From assembly GCF_016648105.1 (NCBI RefSeq), contig NZ_JACVVE010000033.1, positions 1 to 64,000 of the forward strand: a DNA stretch of 64,000 nucleotides, given 5' to 3'. Shown here piece after piece: positions 36,578-45,436 of this stretch. The translations under genes were made by a program, and so were the position numbers. The DNA comes from Pseudomonas sp. S31 (lineage in GTDB: Bacteria; Pseudomonadota; Gammaproteobacteria; Pseudomonadales; Pseudomonadaceae). The number at the start of each line of letters is the position of its first letter. Within the stretch, counting starts at the first letter, position 1. Under the pieces are notes generated by a model that saw only the letters and a list, made by a program, of their open reading frames with translations, did not search any database and was not told the DNA's origin.

Positions 36578-38810
36578 TGCAATCCACCGTGTAGCGACCG
36601 TTCTCGGCCTGCAGGCCGTGCACGTCGGCGACGAAGCCGGGGAAGCCGCTGCTGAAGGCGCGGGCGAAGGCCAGGTAATCGAGGATCGACCGGGTTTTCT
36701 CGGTGAAGCGCTCACCCGGCATGATCAGCGCGATACCCGGCGGGTACGGCACCAGCATCACCGCCGCGATGCGGCCCTGCAAGGCCTCGATCGGAACGGC
36801 CTCGACCTCGCCACGGACCATATGGTCGTAGGCTTGCGCCGGGCTCATGACCACCTCCGGCAAGGAGGTGAACAAGCGCACCAGCTGCTTGACCGTGGCG
36901 TTGGCCCTATAGCAGTCGTGCAACTGTTCACACAGGTCGCGTAGCCCCAGACCCTGGTAGCGCATGGCATCCACCGCGACGATGCTCGGCAGGCACGTAC
37001 CCAGCGCGGTATTGGCGTCGTAGTGGCGCTTGAACTCCAGCAGCTCGGTCAGCAGCGTGCTCCACTTGCCCTTGGTGATGCCCATCGAGAACAGCACCAG
37101 GAAGCTGTACAGGCCAGTCTTTTCCACCACCAGCCCACGCTCCCAGAGAAACTTGCCGACCACGGCCGCTGGAATACCGTGCTCGCCCAATACGCCTCCG
37201 GCGTTCAAGCCCGGCATCACCAGGGTGACCTTGAGCGGGTCGAGCAGCACATAGTCCGGCGCCACGTCGGCAAAGCCATGCCAGGCCGCCCCCGGCTGCA
37301 GCAACCAGTCCTGTGCCGCCAGCTGCTGGCTGCCTTCGGCCGCCGGCGGTTGCCAGATGCTGAACCACCAGTCACCGACGGCCAGGTGCTCGCGCAGGTT
37401 GGCCAGGGCGCGGCGAAAGCTCAGTGCTTCGTCGAACATTTCCTGCAGCAGCGAACGCCCGGCCGGGCCCTCCATCATCGCCGAGGCCACGTCCAGCGAG
37501 GCGATGATGCTGTACTGCGGCGAAGTGGAGATATGCATCATGAACGCTTCGTTGAAACGGTCGCGGTCCAGCTGGCGTTGGGCGCCTTCCTGCACGTGGA
37601 TCATCGAAGCCTGGCTGAAGGCGGCGAGCAGCTTGTGCGTGGAATGGGTGCTGAACACCAGCGGGCTGCCCTCGACGCAGTCGGTACCCATCGCATAGCG
37701 CCCAGTGAAGAACGGGTGGAACGCCGCATAGGCGAACCAGGCTTCGTCGAAATGCAGTACCTCGACGCTGGCGCCCAGGGCTTGCTTGATCAGCCCGGCG
37801 TGATAACACAGGCCGTCGTAAGTGGAGTTGGTCACCACCGCCAGCTTGATGCGCGGCGCGCGTCCCTTGGCCAACGGGTTGGCCCGGACCTTGGCCTGGA
37901 TCGACTCGGCGCTGAATTCGCTCAACGGGATCGGGCCGATGATCCCCAGTTCGTTACGCTCGGGGCACAAGTAGAGGGGTATCGCCCCGGTCATGATGAT
38001 CGCGTGCACCACCGACTTGTGGCAGTTGCGGTCGACCAGCACCAGGTCGTCGCGCCCGACCATGGCGTGCCAGACGATCTTGTTGGCGGTGGAGGTGCCG
38101 TTGATGACGAAGAACGTGTGGTCAGCGCCGAAATTGCGTGCCGCCCGGGCCTCGGCTTCGGCCAGGGGGCCGGTGTGGTCGAGCAGCGAGCCCAGCTCAG
38201 GCACCGAGACCGACAGGTCCGAGCGCAGGGTGTTCTCACCGAAGAACTGGTGGAACGCCTGGCCCACCGGGCTCTTGCGGTAGGCCACGCCACCGCCGTG
38301 GCCAGGCGTGTGCCAGGAATAGTTGGACTGCGCGGTGTGCTGCACCAGGGCCTTGAAGAACGGCGGCAGCAGGCCATCGAGGTAGCGATGCGCGGCGCGC
38401 GCCACCTGGCGCGCCAGAAACGGTACGGTGTCTTCGAACAGGTAAAGGATACCGCGCAGCTGGTTCAGCTCGCTCATGGCCTCGGCCGGGGCATTCTCCA
38501 GCGTCACCTGCTCGCCAAGGGCGAAGATCGGTAGGTCGGGGGCGCGCAGGCGAGCCAGGCCGATGAGTTCGGCCATGTTCTGCAGCAGGTGGGTATTGTC
38601 GCCGGCGCCCTCGGCGGCGAGCAGCATGCAGGCCAGGCCGTGGTGGGTGGCGGCGACCAGGCGCGCTTCGGCATGGTCGGCGGCCTGGATGATGGCGAAA
38701 CCGTCCTGGGCGAGTTCGTCGGCGATGCCACGGATGCGTTCACCGGCCACGCTGTCGGCCTTGATGGCGCGGTGGACGATGAGGATGGGGAACTTGAGGT
38801 CCTTGTACAT
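36561..38810 (-). CDS. ldcA: Lysine/ornithine/arginine decarboxylase (LdcA-like)
   Basis: 749 residues, fold type I PLP decarboxylase with N-terminal response-regulator-like wing domain. PLP lysine lies in HSTHKLLAAFSQAS near residue 390. The start MYKDLKFPILIVHR matches P. aeruginosa LdcA, has GGAGG 11 bases before it, and makes the length right; in-frame ATGs at 38834 and 38888 are less likely. It should decarboxylate L-lysine to cadaverine in the cytoplasm, part of lysine catabolism. The substrate among basic amino acids is inferred. Confidence 0.92.
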   Translation of the reverse strand: MYKDLKFPILIVHRAIKADSVAGERIRGIADELAQDGFAIIQAADHAEARLVAATHHGLACMLLAAEGAGDNTHLLQNMAELIGLARLRAPDLPIFALGEQVTLENAPAEAMSELNQLRGILYLFEDTVPFLARQVARAAHRYLDGLLPPFFKALVQHTAQSNYSWHTPGHGGGVAYRKSPVGQAFHQFFGENTLRSDLSVSVPELGSLLDHTGPLAEAEARAARNFGADHTFFVINGTSTANKIVWHAMVGRDDLVLVDRNCHKSVVHAIIMTGAIPLYLCPERNELGIIGPIPLSEFSAESIQAKVRANPLAKGRAPRIKLAVVTNSTYDGLCYHAGLIKQALGASVEVLHFDEAWFAYAAFHPFFTGRYAMGTDCVEGSPLVFSTHSTHKLLAAFSQASMIHVQEGAQRQLDRDRFNEAFMMHISTSPQYSIIASLDVASAMMEGPAGRSLLQEMFDEALSFRRALANLREHLAVGDWWFSIWQPPAAEGSQQLAAQDWLLQPGAAWHGFADVAPDYVLLDPLKVTLVMPGLNAGGVLGEHGIPAAVVGKFLWERGLVVEKTGLYSFLVLFSMGITKGKWSTLLTELLEFKRHYDANTALGTCLPSIVAVDAMRYQGLGLRDLCEQLHDCYRANATVKQLVRLFTSLPEVVMSPAQAYDHMVRGEVEAVPIEALQGRIAAVMLVPYPPGIALIMPGERFTEKTRSILDYLAFARAFSSGFPGFVADVHGLQAENGRYTVDCIKECE

Positions 38811-38907
38811 CAGGCGGCTACCTCCGAAGGACATGGGGTTGTCTTCAGGGTAGTTGAGGTGCGCGGCCTCAGGTGCTGGCCTATTCACCCAGGCTCAGCA
38901 CATTACC

Positions 38908-38993
38908 GGTAGGAGCGGGTTTACCCGCGAACACCGGCCCTGCCGGTGCCATGCACCGCGGCGTCCGGTTCGCGGGTAAACCCGCTCCTACAG
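38908..38993. repeat. Inverted REP pair
   Basis: A plus-oriented REP (GTAGGAGCGGGTTTACCCGCGAA, 38909-38931) and an opposed copy (TTCGCGGGTAAACCCGCTCCTAC, 38969-38991), separated by about 37 bp that also contains CCGG-rich complementary sequence. Together they can fold into one large hairpin or two small ones. The pair lies between ldcA and dnaQ. Confidence 0.9.
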
Positions 38994-39051
38994 AATCCCG
39001 GTGGCCGTGGGGTCCATCTGCAGGACCCGGCGTGCCGGCGATGAAGCCCCA

Positions 39052-39807
39052 TCAGCTGGCGGGCGTTTCACTCAAGGCCTGCCACATCGATGGCCCACCA
39101 GCCGACTTGGCGATCGCCGCCAGGCGCTCGGCATGGGCTTCGAGCTCCTCGGCACTGGCCATGATCACCGGCCCCGGCACACGGCCAGTGATGCGGCGGA
39201 TCTCACTACCACCACTGCCCTGCCCTTCATCACCTTCGGCACCATTGCCAGCCAGCGACAGACTGGTCTGGCCACCGGTCATCGCCAGGTAGACGTCGGC
39301 CAGCAACTCGGAGTCGAGCAGTGCGCCGTGCAGTTCACGGCCGGAGTTGTCGATATCGTAGCGTTTGCACAGGGCGTCGAGGCTGTTGCGCTGCCCCGGG
39401 TGACGGGCCCGCGCCAGCAGCAGGGTATCGAGGATGGTGCAGTGCTGCGAGATGTCGGCGCGGTCAGCCTGCCCCAGCAAGGCGAACTCGTTGTTGATGA
39501 AGCCGACGTCGAACGCCGCGTTGTGGATGACCAGGGTGGCACCCTGGATGAATTCGAAGAATTCCTCGGCCACCTCGCCGAAGCGCGGCTTGCCGATCAG
39601 GAACGCGTCGGTGATGCCGTGGACGTTGATCGCGCCCTCGTCACTCTCGCGGTCCGGCTGCAGGTAGACGTGAAAGTGCCGCCCGGTCAGGCGCCGACCA
39701 ATGACCTCGACGCAGCCGATCTCGATGATGCGGTGGCCTTCGGTCACCGGCATGCCGGTGGTTTCGGTGTCGAGAATCACGAACCGCTTATCTTGCTGCT
39801 GCTCCAC
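39052..39807 (-). CDS. dnaQ: DNA polymerase III epsilon subunit (3'-5' exonuclease)
   Basis: 251 residues. DEDDh exonuclease motifs: Asp13 and Glu15 (VILDTETTGMP), HNAAFDVGFI and LLDSELLADVYLAMTGGQ with the catalytic His in ELHGALLDSE. It proofreads within the replisome; the C-terminal tail binds the alpha subunit. Linked to rnhA on the same strand, 50 bp downstream of it, as in other Gammaproteobacteria. Confidence 0.96.
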   Translation of the reverse strand: MEQQQDKRFVILDTETTGMPVTEGHRIIEIGCVEVIGRRLTGRHFHVYLQPDRESDEGAINVHGITDAFLIGKPRFGEVAEEFFEFIQGATLVIHNAAFDVGFINNEFALLGQADRADISQHCTILDTLLLARARHPGQRNSLDALCKRYDIDNSGRELHGALLDSELLADVYLAMTGGQTSLSLAGNGAEGDEGQGSGGSEIRRITGRVPGPVIMASAEELEAHAERLAAIAKSAGGPSMWQALSETPAS

Positions 39808-39857
39808 GCGCAGACTCCACGTTGAATCGGTGACAAAGCCGGGGATTGTACCGCAGC

Positions 39858-40304
39858 TCAGCGCTTGCCGCGCACCTCGTCGACACCACGGTTGGCCAAT
39901 TGGTCGGCACGTTCGTTACCGGGATGACCGATATGGCCACGAACCCATTTCCACGTCACCTTGTGCCGGTTGACCTGCTCGTCGAGCTGCTGCCAGAGGT
40001 CGGCGTTCTTCACCGGCTCCTTGGCGGCGGTCTTCCAGCCGCGCTTCTTCCAGTTGACCATCCACTCATTGATGCCCTTCATCACGTATTGCGAGTCGGT
40101 GGTCAGCAGCACCTCGCATTCGCGCTTGAGGGCCATCAAGCCCTGGATCGCGGCCATCAGCTCCATGCGGTTGTTGGTGGTCTCGCGTTCGCCGCCCCAC
40201 AACTCTTTCTCGACGCCTTTGTAGACGATCAAGGCACCCCAGCCACCTGGGCCAGGATTACCCTTGCAGGCACCATCGGTGTAGATCTCGACGTTATCGC
40301 TCAT
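39858..40304 (-). CDS. rnhA: Ribonuclease HI
   Basis: 148 residues. Catalytic carboxylates Asp10, Glu48, Asp70 and Asp134 are at standard positions (YTDGACKGNPG, NRMELMAA, LTTDSQYV, NERADQLA). It degrades the RNA strand of RNA-DNA hybrids. Starts 13 bp after the methyltransferase gene stop. Confidence 0.97.
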   Translation of the reverse strand: MSDNVEIYTDGACKGNPGPGGWGALIVYKGVEKELWGGERETTNNRMELMAAIQGLMALKRECEVLLTTDSQYVMKGINEWMVNWKKRGWKTAAKEPVKNADLWQQLDEQVNRHKVTWKWVRGHIGHPGNERADQLANRGVDEVRGKR

Positions 40305-40317
40305 GTACCACTCATGT

Positions 40318-41091
40318 TCAGTGCTTTTCGGAATCCGGCTCTACTGCACCGCGATTGACCTTGGCCAACGGCAGCGGCAACAGCTTGCCCATCGGCTCGC
40401 GGCGCTGCGGACGCAGGGGCCGCAGGCCGACCACCATCTTGCGCGCCACCAGCAGGTAGACGCCGCCGCCCGCGCTCTGTCGCGCGCCAGCGACCCGCTC
40501 CCAACCGGCCAGGCGTTGCTGCCAGGCCGGCGAGGCAAGCGGCGGACGATAGCACCCGAAGCGGCGTTTCTCCAGCGCGAAGCCCAGCAGATTGAGCCAG
40601 TCGCCCACCCGCGAGGCGGAGATGCAGCGCGCCTTGCGCAAGGCACCGTGGCTGAAGAAATGGCGCATGCCCCAGCTGCTCCAGGGGTTGATGCCGACGA
40701 TCAGCAGATGTCCGCCAGGACGCACGGCACTGGCCGCCTCACGCAGCAGGCCATGGGGCGACAGGCTGAAGTCCAGGCCATGCTGCAGCACCACCACGTC
40801 GGCAGCGTGCTCACCCAGCGGCCAGGCTTGTTCCTCGCAGACGATCTCGACCCCCGGCAACGGCGCGCCCAGGCGCACGTTGCGCTGCACCTGGGGTGCA
40901 GTGGGCGGCGCATCGGCACAAGGCCCGTAGTGCACCAGGTAGCCGCCGAAGAACCGGCCGAGCTCCTCTTCGAGGAGTTTTTCCTCTTCTTTCAACATCA
41001 GTTGCCCGATCGGCCCGTCGAACCACTCACGGGCCAGGCTGATCAGCTTGACCCACTCCGGGTCGGCCTGGGCAAAGGCTTGGTCGGTCAT
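40318..41091 (-). CDS. Class I SAM-dependent methyltransferase
   Basis: 257 residues. The protein lies between rnhA and gloB in the conserved order seen in many Gammaproteobacteria. HAADVVVLQHGLDF and LREAASAVRPGGHLLIVGIN correspond to the acidic-loop and post-motif regions of the Methyltransf_11 type; the classic glycine-rich SAM loop is degenerate. No substrate is known. Confidence 0.88.
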   Translation of the reverse strand: MTDQAFAQADPEWVKLISLAREWFDGPIGQLMLKEEEKLLEEELGRFFGGYLVHYGPCADAPPTAPQVQRNVRLGAPLPGVEIVCEEQAWPLGEHAADVVVLQHGLDFSLSPHGLLREAASAVRPGGHLLIVGINPWSSWGMRHFFSHGALRKARCISASRVGDWLNLLGFALEKRRFGCYRPPLASPAWQQRLAGWERVAGARQSAGGGVYLLVARKMVVGLRPLRPQRREPMGKLLPLPLAKVNRGAVEPDSEKH

Positions 41092-41176
41092 TGCGTTCTC
41101 CCTCGAAGGTTCTCGCCCCGCGCCATCGCGGCTAAGATGCCTTCATGTCCCACGCTTGGCGAATCGGATCCGCACC

Positions 41177-41956
41177 ATGATACAGATCGACGCACTACCC
41201 GCTTTCTCCGACAACTACATCTGGTTGTTACAGGATACTGCCAAACGCCGCTGTGCGGTGGTCGATCCGGGTGACGCCGGCCCGGTGGAAGCCTGGCTCG
41301 ATGCCCACCCCGACTGGACCCTGACTGACATCCTGGTCACCCACCACCACCACGACCACGTCGGCGGGGTCGAACGCCTCAAGCTGCGCACCGGTGCGCG
41401 TGTCTGCGGCCCGGCCAACGAACGGATTCCCGCCCGCGACCTGGCCCTGGACGACCTGGACCAGGTCGAAGTGCTCGGCCTGACCTTCGACGTACTGGCG
41501 GTACCTGGCCACACCCTCGGCCATATCGCCTACTACACTGCGCTGACCCCCACCCCATTGCTGTTCAGTGGCGACACGCTGTTCGCCGCCGGCTGTGGGC
41601 GCATGTTCGAAGGCACCCCCGAGCAGATGCAGCCCGCCCTCGCCCGCCTTGCTGCCCTGCCGACGGCAACCCAGGTCTACTGCGCCCACGAGTACACCCT
41701 CAGCAACCTGCGTTTCGCCAGGGCGGTCGAGCCGGAAAATCCGCACGTTGCCCAACGGTTCGAAGACGTTACCCGACTGCGCGCCGACGATCGCATCACA
41801 TTGCCATCAACGATCGGCCTCGAGCGCCAGACCAACCCCTTCCTGCGCACCGCTGAAACATCCGTTAAACAAAAAGCAGACGAATGGAAGGGGCTTTCCA
41901 ATACAAGCCAAGCCGCTGTTTTTGCTGCCTTGAGGTCTTGGAAGGACACCTTCTGA
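41177..41956 (+). CDS. gloB: Hydroxyacylglutathione hydrolase (glyoxalase II)
   Basis: 259 residues, metallo-beta-lactamase fold. Metal-binding THHHHDH at 55-61, GHTLGHIAY, FSGDTLFAAGCGRMFEG and CAHEYTLSNLRFA give the full binuclear site. It hydrolyses S-lactoylglutathione in methylglyoxal detoxification. Divergent from the methyltransferase gene; the 86-bp gap holds its promoter. Confidence 0.97.
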   Translation: MIQIDALPAFSDNYIWLLQDTAKRRCAVVDPGDAGPVEAWLDAHPDWTLTDILVTHHHHDHVGGVERLKLRTGARVCGPANERIPARDLALDDLDQVEVLGLTFDVLAVPGHTLGHIAYYTALTPTPLLFSGDTLFAAGCGRMFEGTPEQMQPALARLAALPTATQVYCAHEYTLSNLRFARAVEPENPHVAQRFEDVTRLRADDRITLPSTIGLERQTNPFLRTAETSVKQKADEWKGLSNTSQAAVFAALRSWKDTF

Positions 41957-41991
41957 TAACCCCAAGATATATCGTGCGAGGCGGTCAAAGG

Positions 41992-42020
41992 TTGACCCGG
42001 CCGGGAGCGGTTTCTAGAAT
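41992..42020 (+). promoter_or_regulatory. Predicted sigma-70 promoter of mltD
   Basis: TTGACC (41992-41997), a 17-bp spacer and TAGAAT (42015-42020), 36 bp before the mltD start codon. Spacing is optimal; it is the best core promoter seen in the window. Confidence 0.7.
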
Positions 42021-42056
42021 CGCCGAAATTTTTTGCCCGGATAACTGTCCCCGCCG

Positions 42057-43487
42057 ATGTCTTCCCGTAGCCGCAGAACCTCTCATTCCGTCGCCTTGAC
42101 GCGCCTGGCCCAGGTCAGTGCGCTGGCCCTGGCCGCCACCCTGGTGGGCTGCCAGAGCACCCGTCAGCTCGACGAATCCGACAGCGTTCGCGCACACAGC
42201 TACCAGGCGCGGATCAAGCACAAGCCCCAGACGCTCGTGGTCAAGCCGGTCGAACAGGCGCCGCAGGATGTCTGGGAACGTATGCGCCAGGGCTTCGCCC
42301 TGCAGGACAGCATCGACGTCAATCCGCGTATCGAGCAACAACGTCTGTGGTTCGCCAGCAACCCCTCGTTCCTCGAGAACGCCAGCGAGCGCGGCAGCCT
42401 GTACCTGCACTACATCGTCGAACGCCTCGAAGAACGTGACATGCCGCTGGAGCTTGCCCTGCTTCCGGCCATCGAGAGCGCCTACAACCCGATGGCGTAT
42501 TCCCGTGCCCATGCCGCAGGCATGTGGCAATTCATCCCCTCCACCGGACGCCATTTCAACCTGCGGCAAACCAACTTCTACGATGGCCGCCGTGACGTTA
42601 CCGCCTCGACCAACGCGGCGCTGGACTACCTGAGCCGCCTGCACGACATGTTCAACGGCGACTGGTTGCTCGCCCTGGCCGCCTACAACGCCGGCGAAGG
42701 CACCGTCAGCCGAGCCATCGAGCGCAACGAACGGCTCGGCCTGCCCACCGACTACTGGAACCTGCCCCTTCCGCAGGAAACCCGCGACTACGTGCCTAAA
42801 CTGCTGGCACTGTCCCAGGTGGTGTCTACTCCAGAGGCCTACGGCGTCAACCTCACACCGATCGCCAACGAGCCCTACTTCGAAGCAGTGGCGATCAACG
42901 ACCGCCTCGACCTGTCGCGTGTCGCCGCTTTCGCCAACATCGACGAAGACGAGCTGATCCAACTCAACCCGGCGTTCAAGAAGCGCATGACCGTGGATGG
43001 CCCCAAGCAACTGCTGGTGCCGACCGCCAAGGCCCAGTTGCTCAGCGACAGCCTCTCCAACCTCAAGCCCGAGCAGCTGCTCAGCCTGCAACCGAACAAA
43101 GCGGTGTTCGCCCGCGCAGTGGCCGAAAGCAAGGCTCCGGCGACCGCACGCAGCTATCGGGTCAAGCGTGGCGACAACCTGAGCACCATCGCCAAGGCCA
43201 ATCGGGTTTCGGTCAAGGACATCCAACGTTGGAACAAGCTGCCAGGCAATCGCGTCAAGGCCGGCCAGGTGCTCGCCCTGCGTGGCGGCAATGCGCCAAG
43301 CGCCGCCGGCAACCGCGTGGCCGCCTCTGGCAAGCGCTCCACCCAGTACAAGGTGCGCAAGGGTGACTCGCTCTACTTGGTTGCCAAACGTTTCAATGTC
43401 GAGATGAAGCACCTCAAGCGCTGGAACCCTCGCAGCGGCCACGCGCTCAAGCCCGGCCAGACGCTGACCGTCTACCTGTCGCACTGA
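42057..43487 (+). CDS. mltD: Membrane-bound lytic murein transglycosylase D
   Basis: 476 residues. Lipoprotein signal with Cys32 in the lipobox (ATLVGCQS), SLT domain with catalytic Glu140 (LLPAIESAYNP, AAGMWQFIPSTGRHF, ALAAYNAGEGTV) and two C-terminal LysM repeats (YRVKRGDNLSTIAKANRVS at about 365-410; YKVRKGDSLYLVAKRFNVE at about 427-476). Attached to the outer membrane, it cleaves peptidoglycan with anhydro-muramyl product. A sigma-70 promoter sits just upstream. Confidence 0.96.
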   Translation: MSSRSRRTSHSVALTRLAQVSALALAATLVGCQSTRQLDESDSVRAHSYQARIKHKPQTLVVKPVEQAPQDVWERMRQGFALQDSIDVNPRIEQQRLWFASNPSFLENASERGSLYLHYIVERLEERDMPLELALLPAIESAYNPMAYSRAHAAGMWQFIPSTGRHFNLRQTNFYDGRRDVTASTNAALDYLSRLHDMFNGDWLLALAAYNAGEGTVSRAIERNERLGLPTDYWNLPLPQETRDYVPKLLALSQVVSTPEAYGVNLTPIANEPYFEAVAINDRLDLSRVAAFANIDEDELIQLNPAFKKRMTVDGPKQLLVPTAKAQLLSDSLSNLKPEQLLSLQPNKAVFARAVAESKAPATARSYRVKRGDNLSTIAKANRVSVKDIQRWNKLPGNRVKAGQVLALRGGNAPSAAGNRVAASGKRSTQYKVRKGDSLYLVAKRFNVEMKHLKRWNPRSGHALKPGQTLTVYLSH

Positions 43488-43495
43488 TGCCCCCC

Positions 43496-43514
43496 GGGGC
43501 TGCCTCGCAGCCCC
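43496..43514 (+). terminator. Stem-loop after mltD
   Basis: GGGGCTGC-CTC-GCAGCCCC, an 8-bp stem with 3-base loop, 9 bases after the mltD stop. A pyrimidine-rich stretch follows 25 bases later but not a tight T run, so it may be a leaky terminator before the peptide transport genes. Confidence 0.55.
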
Positions 43515-43606
43515 TGGAATTCCCCTCCCCGCCTCTCTTTTTCCAACCCCGCCAAGCTGTTACTGTACTCCGACCAAAGCCCAACGCCCCTGGATCGGAT
43601 GCCGAC

Positions 43607-45436
43607 TTGATACGTCCCCTCCTGCTGTCCCTCAGCCTGGCCTTGAGCTTTCCCGCAGCCGCGATGGTGAGCGAAAGCCACGGATACGCGCAGTTCGGCA
43701 CGCTCAAGTACCCAGCCACATTCACCCATTTCGACTGGGTCAATCCGCAAGCGCCCAAGGGCGGCACCTTGCGGGCCATGGCATTCGGCACTTTCGACAC
43801 GCTCAACCCCTATACCTTCAAGGGCACCAGCCCGGTCACCACGCCCAACTTCCTGCAGTATGGCGTCAGCGAACTGAACGAAACGCTGATGGTCGGCACC
43901 GGCCAATACGATCCCTCCGGCGACGAGGCCACCTCCAGCTATGGCCTGATCGCCCGCTCGGTGGAGTACAGCGAGGACCGCAGCTGGGTGGTGTTCAATC
44001 TGCGCCCGGAAGCGCACTGGCATGATGGCAAGCCGATTACTTCAGCGGATGTAGCTTTTTCCTACCGTACCCTGCTCAAGGACGGCCATCCGATCTACCG
44101 CACCAACCTGCAGGAAGTCGCCCGCGTCGACATTCTCGGCCCCCTGCGCATCCGCTTCGTCTTCAAGCGTGCCGGCAACCCGTTGCTGATCCTGCGCCTG
44201 GGCGAAATGCCGGTGCTGCCCAAGCACTACTGGCAAGACCGCGACTTCAAGGCCACCACCTTCACCCCCCCACTGGGCAGCGGCCCTTACCGCATCACCG
44301 AGGTGCAGCCCGGGCGGCGCCTGGTGTTCGAGCGAGTGAAGAACTACTGGGGCAAGGACCTGGCGGTCAACCGCGGCAAATACAACTTCAACCGCGTCGA
44401 GTACGAGTTCTACCGTGACGCGACAGTGGCGTTCGAGGCGTTCAAGGCCGGCGAGTTCGACATCTATATCGAGCACCAGGCCAAGAACTGGGCCAACGGC
44501 TACACCTTCCCGGCCGTGCGCCGTGGCGAGGTGATCAAGGCGCAGATCCCGCACCGCATCCCGACCCAGACCCAGGGCCTGTTCATGAACAGCCGCCGGG
44601 CCACCTTCAGCGATGCCCGCGTGCGCCAGGCCCTGGGCCTGATGCTGGATTTCGAGTGGACCAACCGTGCCCTGTTCAGCAGCGCCTACCGCCGCTCGAC
44701 CAGCTACTACCCCAACAGCGAATTCGCCGCCACCGGCCTGCCCACCGGCAAGGAGTGGCTGCTGCTGGCCCCATTCCGCGAGCAGTTGCCAGACGCGCTG
44801 TTCACCCAGCCCTACCAGGTCAGCCACACCGATGGCCGTGGCATCAACCGCCAGACCCTGCGTCAGGCGCTGGCGCTGCTCGGCCAGGCCGGCTGGAAGC
44901 TCGATGGCCAACGCCTGGTCGACGCCAAGGGCCGACAGCTACGCATGGAAGTGCTGCTGGTCAACCCGAACCTAGAACGTATCCTCCAACCCTATGTCGA
45001 AAACCTCGCAAGCATCGGCATCGACGCCCACTTGCGCACCGTGGACCGAGCCCAATACAAGCAACGCCTGGACCAGTTCGACTTCGACATGATCCTGATG
45101 ACCCTCAACCAGACCCTGAGCCCGGGCCTGGAACAATGGCTGTATTTCCATTCGAGCCAGGCCTCGACCAAGGGCAGCAAAAACTATGCTGGGGTCCAGG
45201 ACCCGGTGGTCGACCACCTGCTCGACACCTTGCTCGCCGCCCGCACCCGCGATGACCAGGTTGCCGCCGCTCGCGCCCTGGACCGCGTGCTCTCATGGCA
45301 GTACTACATGATCCCCAACTGGTACCTCGACAATCATCGCCTGGCCTACCGCAACCGGTTCGCCTTCGTCACCACGCCGCCCTACACCCTCGGGCTGAAC
45401 AGCTGGTGGATCAAGACTTCGGAGAAAGCCCAATGA
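43607..45436 (+). CDS. Extracellular solute-binding protein, peptide ABC transporter (first copy)
   Basis: 609 residues from TTG 43607, which opens a good signal peptide (IRPLLLSLSLALSFPAAAM). The frame is open to 43487 but those codons have no signal. Family 5 (SBP_bac_5) periplasmic protein, resembling YejA: FTHFDWVNPQAPKGGTLR, LGSGPYRITEVQPGRRL, WLLLAPFREQLP. Its end overlaps the second binding protein by four bases (ATGA). Residue-by-residue similarity to that neighbour shows a tandem duplication; different peptide specificity is likely. Confidence 0.9.
   Translation: MIRPLLLSLSLALSFPAAAMVSESHGYAQFGTLKYPATFTHFDWVNPQAPKGGTLRAMAFGTFDTLNPYTFKGTSPVTTPNFLQYGVSELNETLMVGTGQYDPSGDEATSSYGLIARSVEYSEDRSWVVFNLRPEAHWHDGKPITSADVAFSYRTLLKDGHPIYRTNLQEVARVDILGPLRIRFVFKRAGNPLLILRLGEMPVLPKHYWQDRDFKATTFTPPLGSGPYRITEVQPGRRLVFERVKNYWGKDLAVNRGKYNFNRVEYEFYRDATVAFEAFKAGEFDIYIEHQAKNWANGYTFPAVRRGEVIKAQIPHRIPTQTQGLFMNSRRATFSDARVRQALGLMLDFEWTNRALFSSAYRRSTSYYPNSEFAATGLPTGKEWLLLAPFREQLPDALFTQPYQVSHTDGRGINRQTLRQALALLGQAGWKLDGQRLVDAKGRQLRMEVLLVNPNLERILQPYVENLASIGIDAHLRTVDRAQYKQRLDQFDFDMILMTLNQTLSPGLEQWLYFHSSQASTKGSKNYAGVQDPVVDHLLDTLLAARTRDDQVAAARALDRVLSWQYYMIPNWYLDNHRLAYRNRFAFVTTPPYTLGLNSWWIKTSEKAQ

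Noticed and set aside
38908..38993. CRISPR-like repeat arrangement
   Set aside because: Only two inverted copies of a known REP; no spacers or cas genes.
41985..43484. 499-codon open frame antisense to mltD
   Set aside because: Fully overlaps a well-recognised gene with LysM and SLT domains.
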